Part shown: one piece after another, positions 43,811-53,434 of the stretch | Numbering within the stretch: position 1 is the first letter of the stretch | Layout of the letters: each line of letters opens with the position of its first letter | Assembly (NCBI GenBank): GCA_947175545.1 | Contig: CAMWNI010000007.1 | Location: 27,156-91,155, forward strand | Origin: an uncultured Porphyromonadaceae bacterium | Lineage (GTDB): Bacteria; Bacteroidota; Bacteroidia; Bacteroidales; Muribaculaceae | Length of the DNA: 64,000 bases | Direction of reading: 5' to 3' | Notes under the pieces: model-generated | What the model was told of the DNA's origin: nothing | The model's input: the letters and a program-made list of their open reading frames with translations, nothing else | The model's database searches: none | Position numbers and translations under genes: made by a program

Positions 43811-44513
43811 ACACTCCCGGAAGAAGTGCGGCCAGCGCAGCGCGCGAGGTCACGGAAAATGACCGCGGAGTAACGTCAACGATAATTCCTGCCGACCGCA
43901 TGCGCTCCATTGCCCCACGCCAAGCCGAGGCTGAAATGCCCAAAAGGGTGTTGAGATCGGCCCGTTCGGAGGTTACGCGAATGTCAGTTGCACCGAACTG
44001 CGTCAGAGTGCTGATCCAATAAGCTATACGCTCGACTGCCGATCCTGAAATCAAAGCGAGCAGTCCACGCACTCCCCGCTGAGAGCGGGAGCAGACAGCG
44101 TTCAGATAGTTAAACAGAAAGACAGAATCGGAGGCCAGCATTTTACGATATTCCTCCTTAGAAATTTCCATGATTCCGACGCTGCTTTCCGCCTTGACCG
44201 AACATGGATACTCTGTCAGACGGCCAAAGAGATAGTCCGGAGCTATTACCTGAGGGGCGGTCAACGTCTGCTGTATGACGAGAGTTTCGTCTGCATCAGC
44301 AATGGCCATGCTAACGCTGCCGGAGAGGACAAACTTCAGACACTCACACCGGTCTCCGACATTTATAATCACACTTCCGGGAGCATATTTCTTGAAGTTC
44401 AGTTTGTAGCGACCGGCAATTTCCGTCAGACGAGCCGCACTGACCCCCTTTATCAGCGGAAGGTCAAGGATGGTCTGATAGATCGGTGATTCTTGTTGTT
44501 GCATGATAGGCAT
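43809..44513 (-). CDS. Crp/Fnr-family transcriptional regulator
   Basis: 234 residues. cNMP-binding beta-barrel (about 25-120; YAPGSVIINVGDRCECLKFVLSG), dimerisation helix, and C-terminal HTH (ERADLNTLLGISASAWRGAMERM). No Fe-S cysteine cluster as in FNR is seen. Ligand and targets are unknown. It stands alone between the glycosyltransferase and cinA. Confidence 0.87.
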   Translation of the reverse strand: MPIMQQQESPIYQTILDLPLIKGVSAARLTEIAGRYKLNFKKYAPGSVIINVGDRCECLKFVLSGSVSMAIADADETLVIQQTLTAPQVIAPDYLFGRLTEYPCSVKAESSVGIMEISKEEYRKMLASDSVFLFNYLNAVCSRSQRGVRGLLALISGSAVERIAYWISTLTQFGATDIRVTSERADLNTLLGISASAWRGAMERMRSAGIIVDVTPRSFSVTSRAALAALLPGV

Positions 44514-44542
44514 GGTATCTTTTTTATAGCAGAACTATAATG

Positions 44543-45796
44543 TTAACGTTCGACGTCGGCGGAAAGTTCCTGTATGAGGTCAAGAAGTGCGGCCGTTGAT
44601 GCGCGGTCAATCACCCTATCGCGTGTGCCGGGGAAATTCCGAAGTACAGAACGGACTCCACGCCGCGATGCAACGGCCATCCAGACCGTGCCGACAGGCT
44701 TTTCAGGAGTTCCTCCTCCCGGGCCGGCGATGCCGGACGTCGCAACCGCAACATCCGCTTGCATCAGCTCCAGAATTCCGGTGGCCATCTGCTCGACAAC
44801 GGTCGACGAAACAGCCCCGCAGCGTTCAAGATCAAGGGGATTGACATGCAGGACTCCGGACTTCACTTCATTGCTGTAAGCAACCACTCCCCCTTTGAAA
44901 ACGCGGCTGGCTCCGGCAACTGAGCATATTCGCGACGCAATTGTCCCGCCAGTGCAGCTCTCGGCCGTAGCAACGGTCAATTTTCGCTCTCCCAGCAGCT
45001 GAATAAGGCGTTCTTCAGGCGTCATATCAGCCACGGCCATCAGATTGGCCGGCGGAATCAAAGAAATCAGCTGGTCACGCAGGCGATCCATTTCGCAGAC
45101 AATAGATTCATCGCCATGGCCATCCAGGCGCAGCCGGACCACACCGGGTTTCGGCAGGTAAGCCATATGAGCGAACTCCGGCAGGGCATTTTCCCAGTCT
45201 GAGAGGATTTGTGCGAGGTTGCTTTCGGATATATTACAGGCGACTACCGTATGTCTTATCAGGGTTTCGCGTTTTGGGAATCGCTCAAGCAGCGCCGGTT
45301 TTATTTTACGCTCCATCATTTGCAACGTTTCAAACGGAACTCCGGGCATACAGACAACAACCCGGTTGTCAGGACGCTCGAACCATAGGATAGGAGCCGT
45401 ACCTACATCGTTCTGGATAATACGTGCGTTGTCAGGCACCATTGACTGCAAAGCGGTCAGTTCATTAAGTTTCAACGAGCGCGCTTCAACAACATGGCGG
45501 ACATTGGCAAGAACCTCGGGACTATGGATCAGTGTTCCGCCAAAAAGCCTACAAAGGGTCTGTTTTGTCCGGTCATCCTTGGTAGGACCCAGTCCACCGG
45601 TTGTCAGGACTACGTGTGCATCTCGCATTGCGTGTGCCAAAGCATCTTCAAGAGCTTCGGCTGTATCCGCAATGACTTCCACGCGCATAAGCTCCCACCC
45701 GGCAGGTTCGAGCATGCGTGCAATAGCGCCGGAATTGGTGTCGGTGACCTGCCCGGCAAGCAGTTCGTCACCTATCGCTATTATAATATATTTCAT
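44543..45796 (-). CDS. cinA: CinA: nicotinamide-nucleotide amidase/competence-damage-inducible protein
   Basis: 417 residues. N-terminal MoCF-like domain (about 1-170; IAIGDELLAGQVTDTNSG, TTGGLGPTKDDRTKQ), linker, and C-terminal CinA deamidase domain with TAESCTGGTIASRI, then SGIAGPGGGTPEKPVGTVW. The C-terminal half converts nicotinamide mononucleotide to nicotinate mononucleotide; the N-terminal half in relatives is an ADP-ribose pyrophosphatase. Complete full-length protein. Confidence 0.95.
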   Translation of the reverse strand: MKYIIIAIGDELLAGQVTDTNSGAIARMLEPAGWELMRVEVIADTAEALEDALAHAMRDAHVVLTTGGLGPTKDDRTKQTLCRLFGGTLIHSPEVLANVRHVVEARSLKLNELTALQSMVPDNARIIQNDVGTAPILWFERPDNRVVVCMPGVPFETLQMMERKIKPALLERFPKRETLIRHTVVACNISESNLAQILSDWENALPEFAHMAYLPKPGVVRLRLDGHGDESIVCEMDRLRDQLISLIPPANLMAVADMTPEERLIQLLGERKLTVATAESCTGGTIASRICSVAGASRVFKGGVVAYSNEVKSGVLHVNPLDLERCGAVSSTVVEQMATGILELMQADVAVATSGIAGPGGGTPEKPVGTVWMAVASRRGVRSVLRNFPGTRDRVIDRASTAALLDLIQELSADVER

Positions 45797-45815
45797 TTAG
45801 GCTATTAAAGGATAC

Positions 45816-45859
45816 AAAAAAAGCAGAATCCGTCGCAGCATCACGCCGTTAACGGATTC
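45816..45859 (-). terminator. Terminator after tRNA-Met
   Basis: 8-bp stem GAATCCGT/ACGGATTC (45826-45833 with 45852-45859) followed on the minus strand by a seven-T run (45816-45822). Confidence 0.75.
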
Positions 45860-45886
45860 CATTTGGTGTCAAACATCATGAAGTTG

Positions 45887-45960
45887 TAGCGGGACCGAGA
45901 ATTGAACTCGGGACCTCCGGGTTATGAATCCGACGCTCTAACCAACTGAGCTATCCCGCC
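45887..45960 (-). tRNA. tRNA-Met (anticodon CAT)
   Basis: 74 nt without CCA. Acceptor arm GGCGGGA/TCCCGCT (one G-U), D-arm GCTC/GAGC, anticodon loop TTCATAA, T-loop TTCAATT. The first pair is G-U rather than a C-A mismatch, so it is the elongator type, not the initiator; tRNA-Ile2 with a modified C cannot be told from DNA alone. -7 element TAACTTTG (minus) at 45983-45990. Confidence 0.95.
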
Positions 45961-46054
45961 GCTTGTTGTCCTTTGACGGGTGCAAAGTTAAGCAAACATT
46001 TTTAAACCCGCAAATTTTTTTTCGTTTTTTTTGAGCGAAGCCTCAGATTAGTGA

Positions 46055-46099
46055 TTAAAAAAAAACAGACAAGCGACCAGAGGAATCCGGTCGCCTGTC
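46055..46099 (-). terminator. Terminator of the dTDP-rhamnose operon
   Basis: 11-bp stem with a mismatch (GACAAGCGACC, 46068-46078, with GGTCGCCTGTC, 46089-46099), then nine T on the minus strand (46056-46065), 40 bp after the rfbB stop. Confidence 0.85.
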
Positions 46100-46137
46100 A
46101 ACGATTGTGGTTTTATGCCGATAAAGCGAAAATGACC

Positions 46138-47268
46138 TTATTTATTGTACATTTCCTCGTAGTAACGCTCATAGTCTCCACTGGTTATATTGTCCATCCA
46201 ATCCTGATGGTCAAGATACCAACGAACGGTTTTTTCAATGCCCTCCTCGAACTGTAGTGATGGCTCCCATCCAAGTTCAGCCTGAAGTTTCCGAGAGTCG
46301 ATTGCATAGCGCATATCATGACCGAGACGATCAGTCACATACGTAATCAGATGGTCCGAATGGCCTTCGGGATTGCCGATAAGGCGGTCGACGGTCTTAA
46401 TGATAACCTTTATAAGATCAATGTTTTTCCACTCGTTAAATCCACCGATGTTGTAAGTATCGGCAATCTTACCCTTATGGAATATAAGGTCAATCGCACG
46501 TGCGTGGTCCTCTACGAAAAGCCAGTCACGGACATTTTCACCCTTGCCGTAGACAGGCAGCGCCTTACCGTGGCGAATATTGTTGATGAACAGCGGAATC
46601 AGCTTTTCAGGGAATTGGTAAGGGCCATAGTTGTTAGAGCAGTTCGTAACGATGGTCGGCATCCCGTAGGTGTCGTGATAGGCGCGGACGAAATGGTCAG
46701 ACGAAGCTTTTGAGGCCGAATATGGCGAGTGCGGATTGTACTTTGTCGTCTCCAGGAAAAACTCCGAACCGTAGGCTTCATGCTCGCCGGCAGAGGCTTT
46801 GGTTGTGAACGGAGCAGGGACTCCCTCGGGATGAGTCAGTTCAAGAGCGCCATAGACTTCGTCGGTCGAGATGTGATAGAACAGTTTGTTGTCGAACTTT
46901 TCAGGAAGCGACTCCCAGTATTCCTTGGCAGCCTGCAGCAAAGCCAGGGTTCCCATCACGTTGGTACGCGCAAAGGTGAAAGGATCCTTGATGGAACGGT
47001 CGACATGGCTCTCGGCCGCCAAATGGATAATGCCGTCAATCTTATGCTCGCGGATTATGCGACGCATTTCGTCCAGGTCGGCAATGTCAGCCTTTACGAA
47101 AGTATAGTTCGGTTTATTCTCAATGTCCTTTAGGTTTGCAAGATTGCCTGCATAGGTCAGTTTGTCAAGATTGACAACATGATAATCAGAATACTTATTG
47201 ACAAAAAGACGGACAACATGTGAGCCGATAAAACCGGCGCCACCGGTTATGAGGATATTACGCTTCAT
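46138..47268 (-). CDS. rfbB: dTDP-glucose 4,6-dehydratase
   Basis: 376 residues. NAD-binding GGAGFIGSHV, THR/DE motif STDEVYGALE, and catalytic YSASKASSDH. It converts dTDP-glucose to the 4-keto-6-deoxy intermediate, second step of dTDP-L-rhamnose synthesis. Last of the rfbACDB operon and overlaps rfbD by 11 bp. Confidence 0.97.
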   Translation of the reverse strand: MKRNILITGGAGFIGSHVVRLFVNKYSDYHVVNLDKLTYAGNLANLKDIENKPNYTFVKADIADLDEMRRIIREHKIDGIIHLAAESHVDRSIKDPFTFARTNVMGTLALLQAAKEYWESLPEKFDNKLFYHISTDEVYGALELTHPEGVPAPFTTKASAGEHEAYGSEFFLETTKYNPHSPYSASKASSDHFVRAYHDTYGMPTIVTNCSNNYGPYQFPEKLIPLFINNIRHGKALPVYGKGENVRDWLFVEDHARAIDLIFHKGKIADTYNIGGFNEWKNIDLIKVIIKTVDRLIGNPEGHSDHLITYVTDRLGHDMRYAIDSRKLQAELGWEPSLQFEEGIEKTVRWYLDHQDWMDNITSGDYERYYEEMYNK

Positions 47269-48130
47269 TAGATTTGATATTTTGTATGCATGTTTTTAAT
47301 GAGTCAGTCCAGTAAGGTACCCGGCTTCCAAATACGTTTTTAAATTTCGATTTGTCAAGCACTGAATAGGACGGGCGAATAACTTTCGAGGGGAACTCGC
47401 TTGAGTGGCAAGGCTGGATGTCACATCCGTTATTACCGGCAATATCAGCAATCATGCGAGTAAAATCAAACCAGGAACAAACGCCTTCGTTTGAGTAATG
47501 ATAGATGCCTTCATTGCCTTCGAACTTACGGGACACGATAATCGCGACAATAGCATCGGCAAGATCCTGGGCGTAAGTGGGCGTTCCGGCCTGGTCAAAT
47601 ACGACCTTCAATTCAGGTTTCGACGAAGTGAGACTGAGCATGGTTTTTACGAAGTTTTTACCATATTCAGAGTATAGCCACGCCGTGCGGAAAATCAGGG
47701 CTTTCACTCCTGATGCCGCAATTTCTTGTTCGCCGTGAAGTTTAGTTAAACCGTAGACGCCGGTCGGATTGGCGGCTTCGTCTTCATTTCGCGGAGTGTT
47801 GCCGGCATTTCCGCCGAAAACATAGTCTGTTGACACGTGAATCAACGTTCCGTTATTCGCCTTTACTGCATCAGCCAGATTGCGAACCGCCCGAGCATTT
47901 AGAAGCTCGGCAAATTCAGCGTCGTCTTCAGCCTTGTCGACGTTGGTGTAAGCCGCACAGTTAATAATCAAATTGATATCATTGGATTGAACCATTTCGG
48001 CAACGGCTCCCGCATCTGTAATGTCCAATTCGGCAAGATCAGTGAAAATATAATTATCGGTTGACGATTTTGCCGCATTACGGATGCAATTGCCCAATTG
48101 CCCATTCGCTCCAGTTACTAAAATATTCAT
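47258..48130 (-). CDS. rfbD: dTDP-4-dehydrorhamnose reductase
   Basis: 290 residues. Rossmann motif TGANGQLG, STDYVFGG, and YGLTKLHGE with the catalytic Tyr-x3-Lys. It does the last reduction to dTDP-L-rhamnose. Overlaps rfbC by 4 bp. Confidence 0.96.
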   Translation of the reverse strand: MNILVTGANGQLGNCIRNAAKSSTDNYIFTDLAELDITDAGAVAEMVQSNDINLIINCAAYTNVDKAEDDAEFAELLNARAVRNLADAVKANNGTLIHVSTDYVFGGNAGNTPRNEDEAANPTGVYGLTKLHGEQEIAASGVKALIFRTAWLYSEYGKNFVKTMLSLTSSKPELKVVFDQAGTPTYAQDLADAIVAIIVSRKFEGNEGIYHYSNEGVCSWFDFTRMIADIAGNNGCDIQPCHSSEFPSKVIRPSYSVLDKSKFKNVFGSRVPYWTDSLKTCIQNIKSNEA

Positions 48131-48702
48131 TTCGCGTAAAGATCAATGTTATAGTCAAACGGAGAATCGAAGTCCTTTAAAAGAGGGTGCCGCAAATCTT
48201 TTTCAGAAAGAATCACGTTATCTGAATCAATCATCCAGTCAATGCCAAGCGACGCATCACGAAGAGAGATGCCGCCGTCGGCCTCCGGATGATAGTAGTT
48301 ATCGCACTTATATTGAAACACAGCGACATCGGACAGAACAGCAAATCCATGAGCAAAGCCACGGGGAACGAAGAACTGACGGTGGTTTTCCTCACTCAGT
48401 TCAACAGCGACATGCTGACCAAAAGTCGGCGAACCTTTACGGATGTCAACCGCAACGTCAAGCACTGACCCTTTCACACAGCGGACCAGTTTGGACTGAG
48501 TGAACGGAGGAATCTGAAAATGCAACCCACGCATCACACCACGGGTTGAGCATGATTCGTTGTCCTGCACGAAATCGACCGGACGCACTTTTTCATCAAA
48601 CTCACGCTTGGAATAACTTTCGAAGAAATAACCGCGCGCATCGGTAATAATACGCGGTTCAATAATAACCACCCCTTCGATAGTAGTCTTTATTACTTCC
48701 AT
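48127..48702 (-). CDS. rfbC: dTDP-4-dehydrorhamnose 3,5-epimerase
   Basis: 191 residues from the ATG at 48702 (MEVIKTTIEGVVIIEPRII), the usual start; the frame is open to 48735 but that overlaps the end of rfbA. Cupin fold with DNESCSTRGVMRGLHFQ (catalytic His) and RQFFVPRGFAHGFAV. It epimerises C3 and C5 of the keto sugar. Confidence 0.95.
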   Translation of the reverse strand: MEVIKTTIEGVVIIEPRIITDARGYFFESYSKREFDEKVRPVDFVQDNESCSTRGVMRGLHFQIPPFTQSKLVRCVKGSVLDVAVDIRKGSPTFGQHVAVELSEENHRQFFVPRGFAHGFAVLSDVAVFQYKCDNYYHPEADGGISLRDASLGIDWMIDSDNVILSEKDLRHPLLKDFDSPFDYNIDLYAK

Positions 48703-48727
48703 TACCTTTTGCAACAACAATCGATAT

Positions 48728-49633
48728 TTAGTCAAGATTGCACCTGCCGGTATGATCCATTTCCTCCACTACTTTGAGAAGATACTGACCATATTGATTC
48801 TTCAGCATAGGCTGTGCTAAGGAAATCATTTTATCTTTCGAAATCCACCCTTTGCGATAGGCAATGCCTTCCAGACATCCGATTTTCAGTCCCTGACGTT
48901 TTTCAAGCACTTCAACATAGATCGATGCTTCGGCCAACGAATCGTGCGTGCCAGTGTCAAGCCAGGCAAAGCCTTGGGGGAGAGTCTGGACTTTCAAGGT
49001 ACTGTCCTTCAGATATTCCTGATTGACAGTTGTGATTTCCAGTTCGCCACGTGCAGACGGCTTGATACGAGCCGCAACGTCCACAACACTATTAGGGTAG
49101 AAATAGAGACCGACAACGGCATAATTCGACTTAGGTCGGGACGGTTTTTCTTCAATTGAAAGGCATTTGCCATTGCGGTCGAATTCCGCGACACCGTACC
49201 GTTCAGGATCATTGACCCAATAGCCGAATACCGTAGCCATTCCCTCTTCTTCGACATTGCGCACGGCCTCATTCAAAATCTTAGAGAACCCGGCACCATG
49301 AAAAATATTATCGCCCAGAACAAGGCATACAGAATCATCACCGATAAACTCCCGGCCGATAATGAACGCTTGCGCGAGACCGTCGGGCGAGGGCTGTTCG
49401 GCATACGAGAAACTAACGCCATAGTCCGAGCCATCGCCGAGCAGACGCTTGAAACCGGGCAAATCCTGTGGAGTAGAAATAATCAAAATTTCGCGGATTC
49501 CGGCTCGCATCAGCGTCGAAATCGGATAAAACACCATAGGCTTATCATAAATTGGTAACATCTGCTTTGACACGCCCTTGGTAATCGGGTATAACCGTGT
49601 GCCGGACCCTCCGGCAAGCACTATTCCTTTCAT
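48728..49633 (-). CDS. rfbA: Glucose-1-phosphate thymidylyltransferase
   Basis: 301 residues. Nucleotidyl-transferase motif [20 protein letters not shown], substrate Lys in [13 protein letters not shown], and [18 protein letters not shown]. It forms dTDP-glucose, first step of the pathway. Promoter TAACTTTG (minus) at 49670-49677. First gene of rfbACDB; rhamnose is probably used in the exopolysaccharide or lipopolysaccharide. Confidence 0.97.
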   Translation of the reverse strand: MKGIVLAGGSGTRLYPITKGVSKQMLPIYDKPMVFYPISTLMRAGIREILIISTPQDLPGFKRLLGDGSDYGVSFSYAEQPSPDGLAQAFIIGREFIGDDSVCLVLGDNIFHGAGFSKILNEAVRNVEEEGMATVFGYWVNDPERYGVAEFDRNGKCLSIEEKPSRPKSNYAVVGLYFYPNSVVDVAARIKPSARGELEITTVNQEYLKDSTLKVQTLPQGFAWLDTGTHDSLAEASIYVEVLEKRQGLKIGCLEGIAYRKGWISKDKMISLAQPMLKNQYGQYLLKVVEEMDHTGRCNLD

Positions 49634-49972
49634 CCTTTCTTTTTTTATTATTTCAAACTCTTAATACGGCAAAGTTACAAACATATATTATAATTTGCAA
49701 ATCAAACGACAAAAACGCCGTAAACGCTTGAATTCCGAGTTCTCTGCACCGTTCTGGTTCATTCCATTCTACCTCCCCCATAATAGAAGCGGGCACACAG
49801 CCGGCGAAAACCAGCCATGCAACCGCACGAACTTAAAATTCAACAGGAATTAAAGCCGCATTCAAAACTCATTACACGGCGCGGCCCGATTATTCAACCC
49901 CTATTCATGCACATTCAAGTAATTGCACATTGCATTTTTACAACCCTACCACCTCTGACGCGGTCAATCTCA
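49634..49972. other. Gene-free region between rfbA and the flippase remnant
   Basis: 339 bp. The left 45 bp hold the rfbA promoter (-7 element at 49670-49677). I see no coding frame, RNA or repeat in the rest. It is where the remaining polymerase and glycosyltransferase genes of the export operon would be expected, so it may be the scar of a deletion. Confidence 0.5.
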
Positions 49973-50323
49973 CTATTTGTCAGCACTTTGTTGACCATCC
50001 GACATTCTCCCCATTGCTCCATTAAACCAATAGACGGTACTTAAGTCCGCTTGCGTCCGATCATTCTTCCGCATCAGGGCCATTGTAAATCCGGAATCTA
50101 CAAATACGCCCGCGAGTCCGATAAAAACGCCAAGCATTGCAATCATTCCAAACTGGTCAGGCATAATTAAACGTGCCAGTATGATACTGATTCCGAAATA
50201 TATAAATTGCTTTGCTCCCTGCTCGGCAACTTTCCAGAAAATGCCGTTTACGGCTTTATGTTTTAACGATTCGTCCAAAATGAAAAACTTAAATTTGAAA
50301 ATTAAGGACTGAAACAAATGCAT
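49973..50323 (-). pseudogene. Truncated polysaccharide flippase (Wzx-like) remnant
   Basis: 116 codons. Residues 19-102 (KAVNGIFWKVAEQGAKQFIY, ISIILARLIMPDQFGMIAML, GLAGVFVDSGFTMALMRKN, ADLSTVYWFN) match the first three membrane helices of Polysacc_synt flippases, which normally have about 480 residues and 12-14 helices. From GAMGRMSDGQQ on the sequence is unrelated and stops. It overlaps the phosphatase gene by 35 bp. It cannot function as a transporter. Confidence 0.88.
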
Positions 50324-51002
50324 TATATTCCGGTTTCCGGAGTTGCATCTGTTTAATCACGTCTATATGGCTTATATCATGTAAGTCTGACCCGAAGTAG
50401 TCGTAGAGGCCATTTTTGAGCAGATACATCGCCTTTTGCTTTACCGCCGGGCCATAATATCCACTCAATGACATCAGATTTCCCTGAAACAAAACGCCGT
50501 TATTCTTTAACTTATGGTAATATGCAACATCGTTAATATAGTTATAGCGTTCAGGATGTGCAAGCAATGGCCGGAATCCTCGCTCAAGAACCTGCTTTAA
50601 CGTTTCATTAAATTTGATTGGCGGATTAAAATAAGACGTCTCAACCAATACTTTGTCGCCTTCAACGGTTAAAATGTCATTTTTTTCCAACCGTTCTTGA
50701 AAAACGCTATCAAGCATATTCTCAGCCGCAAGATGCAAAGAGACCGACCCGGAATATGCCTGTCGCAGTTCATCAAACCTAAGGCGAAGAAAATCTGATG
50801 TGTTCGGAATATCCTCCATGATATGAGGCGTAAGCCAAACAGCGGCAATACCGGCCTGCTCATATGCGCCAAGCACCCGCAAAGACTCTTCAAGAGTCTC
50901 GATTCCGTCATCGACACCAGGTAAAATGTGACAATGATAGTCGGTGAACCCTCTCAAATCAAGAGGGCAGGAACGTCTGAACAGACCGGAAAAGAATGAC
51001 AT
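50289..51002 (-). CDS. CpsB/CapC-type tyrosine-protein phosphatase
   Basis: 237 residues. PHP-domain metal motifs: DYHCHILPGVDDG at the N-terminus, then LTPHIMED, the ETSYFN region, AHPERYNY, and GSDLHDISH at the C-terminus. It removes phosphate from the tyrosine tail of the Wzc kinase in the gene directly upstream (1-bp overlap), controlling chain length or export. Confidence 0.9.
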   Translation of the reverse strand: MSFFSGLFRRSCPLDLRGFTDYHCHILPGVDDGIETLEESLRVLGAYEQAGIAAVWLTPHIMEDIPNTSDFLRLRFDELRQAYSGSVSLHLAAENMLDSVFQERLEKNDILTVEGDKVLVETSYFNPPIKFNETLKQVLERGFRPLLAHPERYNYINDVAYYHKLKNNGVLFQGNLMSLSGYYGPAVKQKAMYLLKNGLYDYFGSDLHDISHIDVIKQMQLRKPEYNAFVSVLNFQI

Positions 51003-53425
51003 TACTTCTTCTTGCTGCGTTTCTTGTCGTCAGAACTGTAATTATAGCCGTAACCGTAACCATAGCCGTAGCCATAGCGATACGTATGGCTATAACCATA
51101 ACGGCCCTGGTCATTCTTTGTGCCGTTAAGGATATAGGCAATATTCTTATATTTCTTCTCGCCGTATAAACGGTCAAGTTCCGGAACCATCGAGCGCTCA
51201 AGCAGTCCGGCCCTGACAATAAAGAAAGTTCGGTCTACATACTGGTCGATAATCTGGGCATCTGCCACAACCTCAATCGGCGGGCAGTCAATAATAATAT
51301 AATCGAACTGCGTCTTGAGACTGTCAAGCAATTCCGAGAACCTTGATGTTTCCAACAACTCAGTGGGATTCGGCGGCATCGAACCAATCGGAAGAACATA
51401 CAGACTGTCCGACGATTCATACTTCACAAGCAACGACTGAACATTATCGTCACCGCCACTCAGATAATCTGACAATCCCGATTCAGGAGATTCGACATAA
51501 GCTGAAGTTGAGCCATGACGCATGTCGCCGTCAATCACCAACACCTTCTTGCCCTTCAGAGCAATGGACATGCCAAGGTTTATTGATATGAACGACTTGC
51601 CGGACCCCGGATTAAATGAAGTCAGAGCAATTATCTTGGCCCCCTCGATTGAGTTACACATAAACTCAACATTAGTGCGAAGCACCCTGAACGCTTCATT
51701 GATAACATTGCGTTTCCCGGCTTTAACCACCAATGTTTTAGCATCATCATCTTCGCCATTCTTCTTGGTCGTCTTAGACACATACTGAGGAATTTCACCT
51801 GCAAACGGCACAATCAAGTGGTCCAAATCCTTACGCCCTCGCACCTTGGTATTGTTCATCTCCTTCAGGAACGTAACGCCAAACGGCAGAGCCAAACCAA
51901 TCAGGAAGGCCATTAACAGAATATTCTTCCGGTTTGGCACAACAGGAACTCCAGACGGACCGGGCTGACTTACTATGCGAGTATTATATGCCGTAAATGC
52001 TTGCGACAGCTCATTCTCCTCTCGTTTCTGCAACAGGAAAAGATAAAGAGCCTCTTTCACCTTCTGCTGACGTTCAACCGACAAAAGATTCTGGGCCTGC
52101 TTGGGATTCGACGCAATCCGTGATGTTGTCTGCGCCTCGGTAGTTCTCAAGGATTTCAACTGAGCGTTTAACGCCACAATTTCATTATCAATCGTATTAA
52201 TCATTGCCTGACGCTGAGCCTCCAGTTCTTCATCCAACTGAGCAACGAGTGGATTCTTCTCGGACGATTTCGCAATCAAGGCATTACGTTGAAGCATCTG
52301 CTGATTGTACTGACCAATCAGAGATTGGACGCTTGAACTCTGCAATCCGGTATTTGCCGGAAGAATCTGATTCTTACTAAACTCAGCCGTCAGATAAGAA
52401 CGCACGTAGCGAGCCATTGACAACTGGTTATTCACCTCTGTTATCGCGGCCTGCGTCTGCTGATTCTGACTGAAATACATTGATGCCGCAGCCTCAAAGT
52501 TCGGCACAAGAGTCTGGCTCTTATAGGATGAGATGTCCGAATCAACGCTGCCAAGTTCTGCTTCGATAATTCCAAGACGATCATTGATAAAATTGGACGT
52601 TGACACCGCAATCTGATTTTTATCTCTAATCCAGTTTTCGTTATAAACACCGATAAGAGTGCTTAAAACATCATCTGCACGCTGTACGGACTGGTCAGAC
52701 ATGGTAAGCCTGATAACGGATGCCTTTTCATTTGACACGGCAACGCCAAGACGACCGCGATACAATCCGGCGGCAGCCCCCACCGGAATTTTATTGACAT
52801 GCAATTCACAGTCATCACCCTTCTTGTAAGCAGACAGCGGTTTGACAACCATCTTTCCAATCGGAGTCTCGATTGAATCATTTAACTGACCCTTAAACGT
52901 CTGCTGGACCGTCGTGCCTTCATTTGTCAACAAATTGGAAATATATACCTTCCCTCCTTTATCGACTTCTATATCGCACGAAAAGCGTTCATCCTCCGGA
53001 AAATCGGCAACAGTCAGTTCCAAAGGCAACCCATAGCCATAAGCAACAATATCGTGAAAACGGCTTGGGATAAAATAATTCATATCCAGACTCAATCTGC
53101 GAACAACTTCAACCATAAGGTCATAAGAGCGCAAATTAATCATCTCATTTTGCAGATTGGTGTTTGTCGGAGTAAGCCCCATGCCAATCTGAGCAATAGA
53201 TTCCGTCTTTGAATCCTCCTTAATGATAATCTCAGCCGCACGTGTGTAAACATTCGGCGTGCGTAATAAATAAAGATAAGCACCACCGACAAACACAATC
53301 ACGGACAACAGAATCCATTGCCAATGCTTCAATGTCATAAAGAATACATCAGACAGCGGCAACGTGCTGCTTAACGCACCATTATTCTTTCGGGGAGCCT
53401 TAGTTGTTTCTGCAATTTCAGCCAT
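51002..53425 (-). CDS. Wzc-type polysaccharide co-polymerase and tyrosine autokinase
   Basis: 807 residues. N-terminal Wzz domain with membrane helices near 32-52 and 500-520 around a periplasmic coiled coil (about 260-460). C-terminal BY-kinase with Walker A FNPGSGKSFISIN, Walker A' VLVIDGDMRHGS and Walker B YIIIDCPP. The last 35 residues are a Tyr cluster (RYGYGYGYGYGYNY) that is the autophosphorylation site. Partners are the Wza-like gene upstream (9-bp gap) and the CpsB-type phosphatase downstream. Confidence 0.94.
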   Translation of the reverse strand: MAEIAETTKAPRKNNGALSSTLPLSDVFFMTLKHWQWILLSVIVFVGGAYLYLLRTPNVYTRAAEIIIKEDSKTESIAQIGMGLTPTNTNLQNEMINLRSYDLMVEVVRRLSLDMNYFIPSRFHDIVAYGYGLPLELTVADFPEDERFSCDIEVDKGGKVYISNLLTNEGTTVQQTFKGQLNDSIETPIGKMVVKPLSAYKKGDDCELHVNKIPVGAAAGLYRGRLGVAVSNEKASVIRLTMSDQSVQRADDVLSTLIGVYNENWIRDKNQIAVSTSNFINDRLGIIEAELGSVDSDISSYKSQTLVPNFEAAASMYFSQNQQTQAAITEVNNQLSMARYVRSYLTAEFSKNQILPANTGLQSSSVQSLIGQYNQQMLQRNALIAKSSEKNPLVAQLDEELEAQRQAMINTIDNEIVALNAQLKSLRTTEAQTTSRIASNPKQAQNLLSVERQQKVKEALYLFLLQKREENELSQAFTAYNTRIVSQPGPSGVPVVPNRKNILLMAFLIGLALPFGVTFLKEMNNTKVRGRKDLDHLIVPFAGEIPQYVSKTTKKNGEDDDAKTLVVKAGKRNVINEAFRVLRTNVEFMCNSIEGAKIIALTSFNPGSGKSFISINLGMSIALKGKKVLVIDGDMRHGSTSAYVESPESGLSDYLSGGDDNVQSLLVKYESSDSLYVLPIGSMPPNPTELLETSRFSELLDSLKTQFDYIIIDCPPIEVVADAQIIDQYVDRTFFIVRAGLLERSMVPELDRLYGEKKYKNIAYILNGTKNDQGRYGYSHTYRYGYGYGYGYGYNYSSDDKKRSKKK

Positions 53426-53434
53426 ATCCTATAT

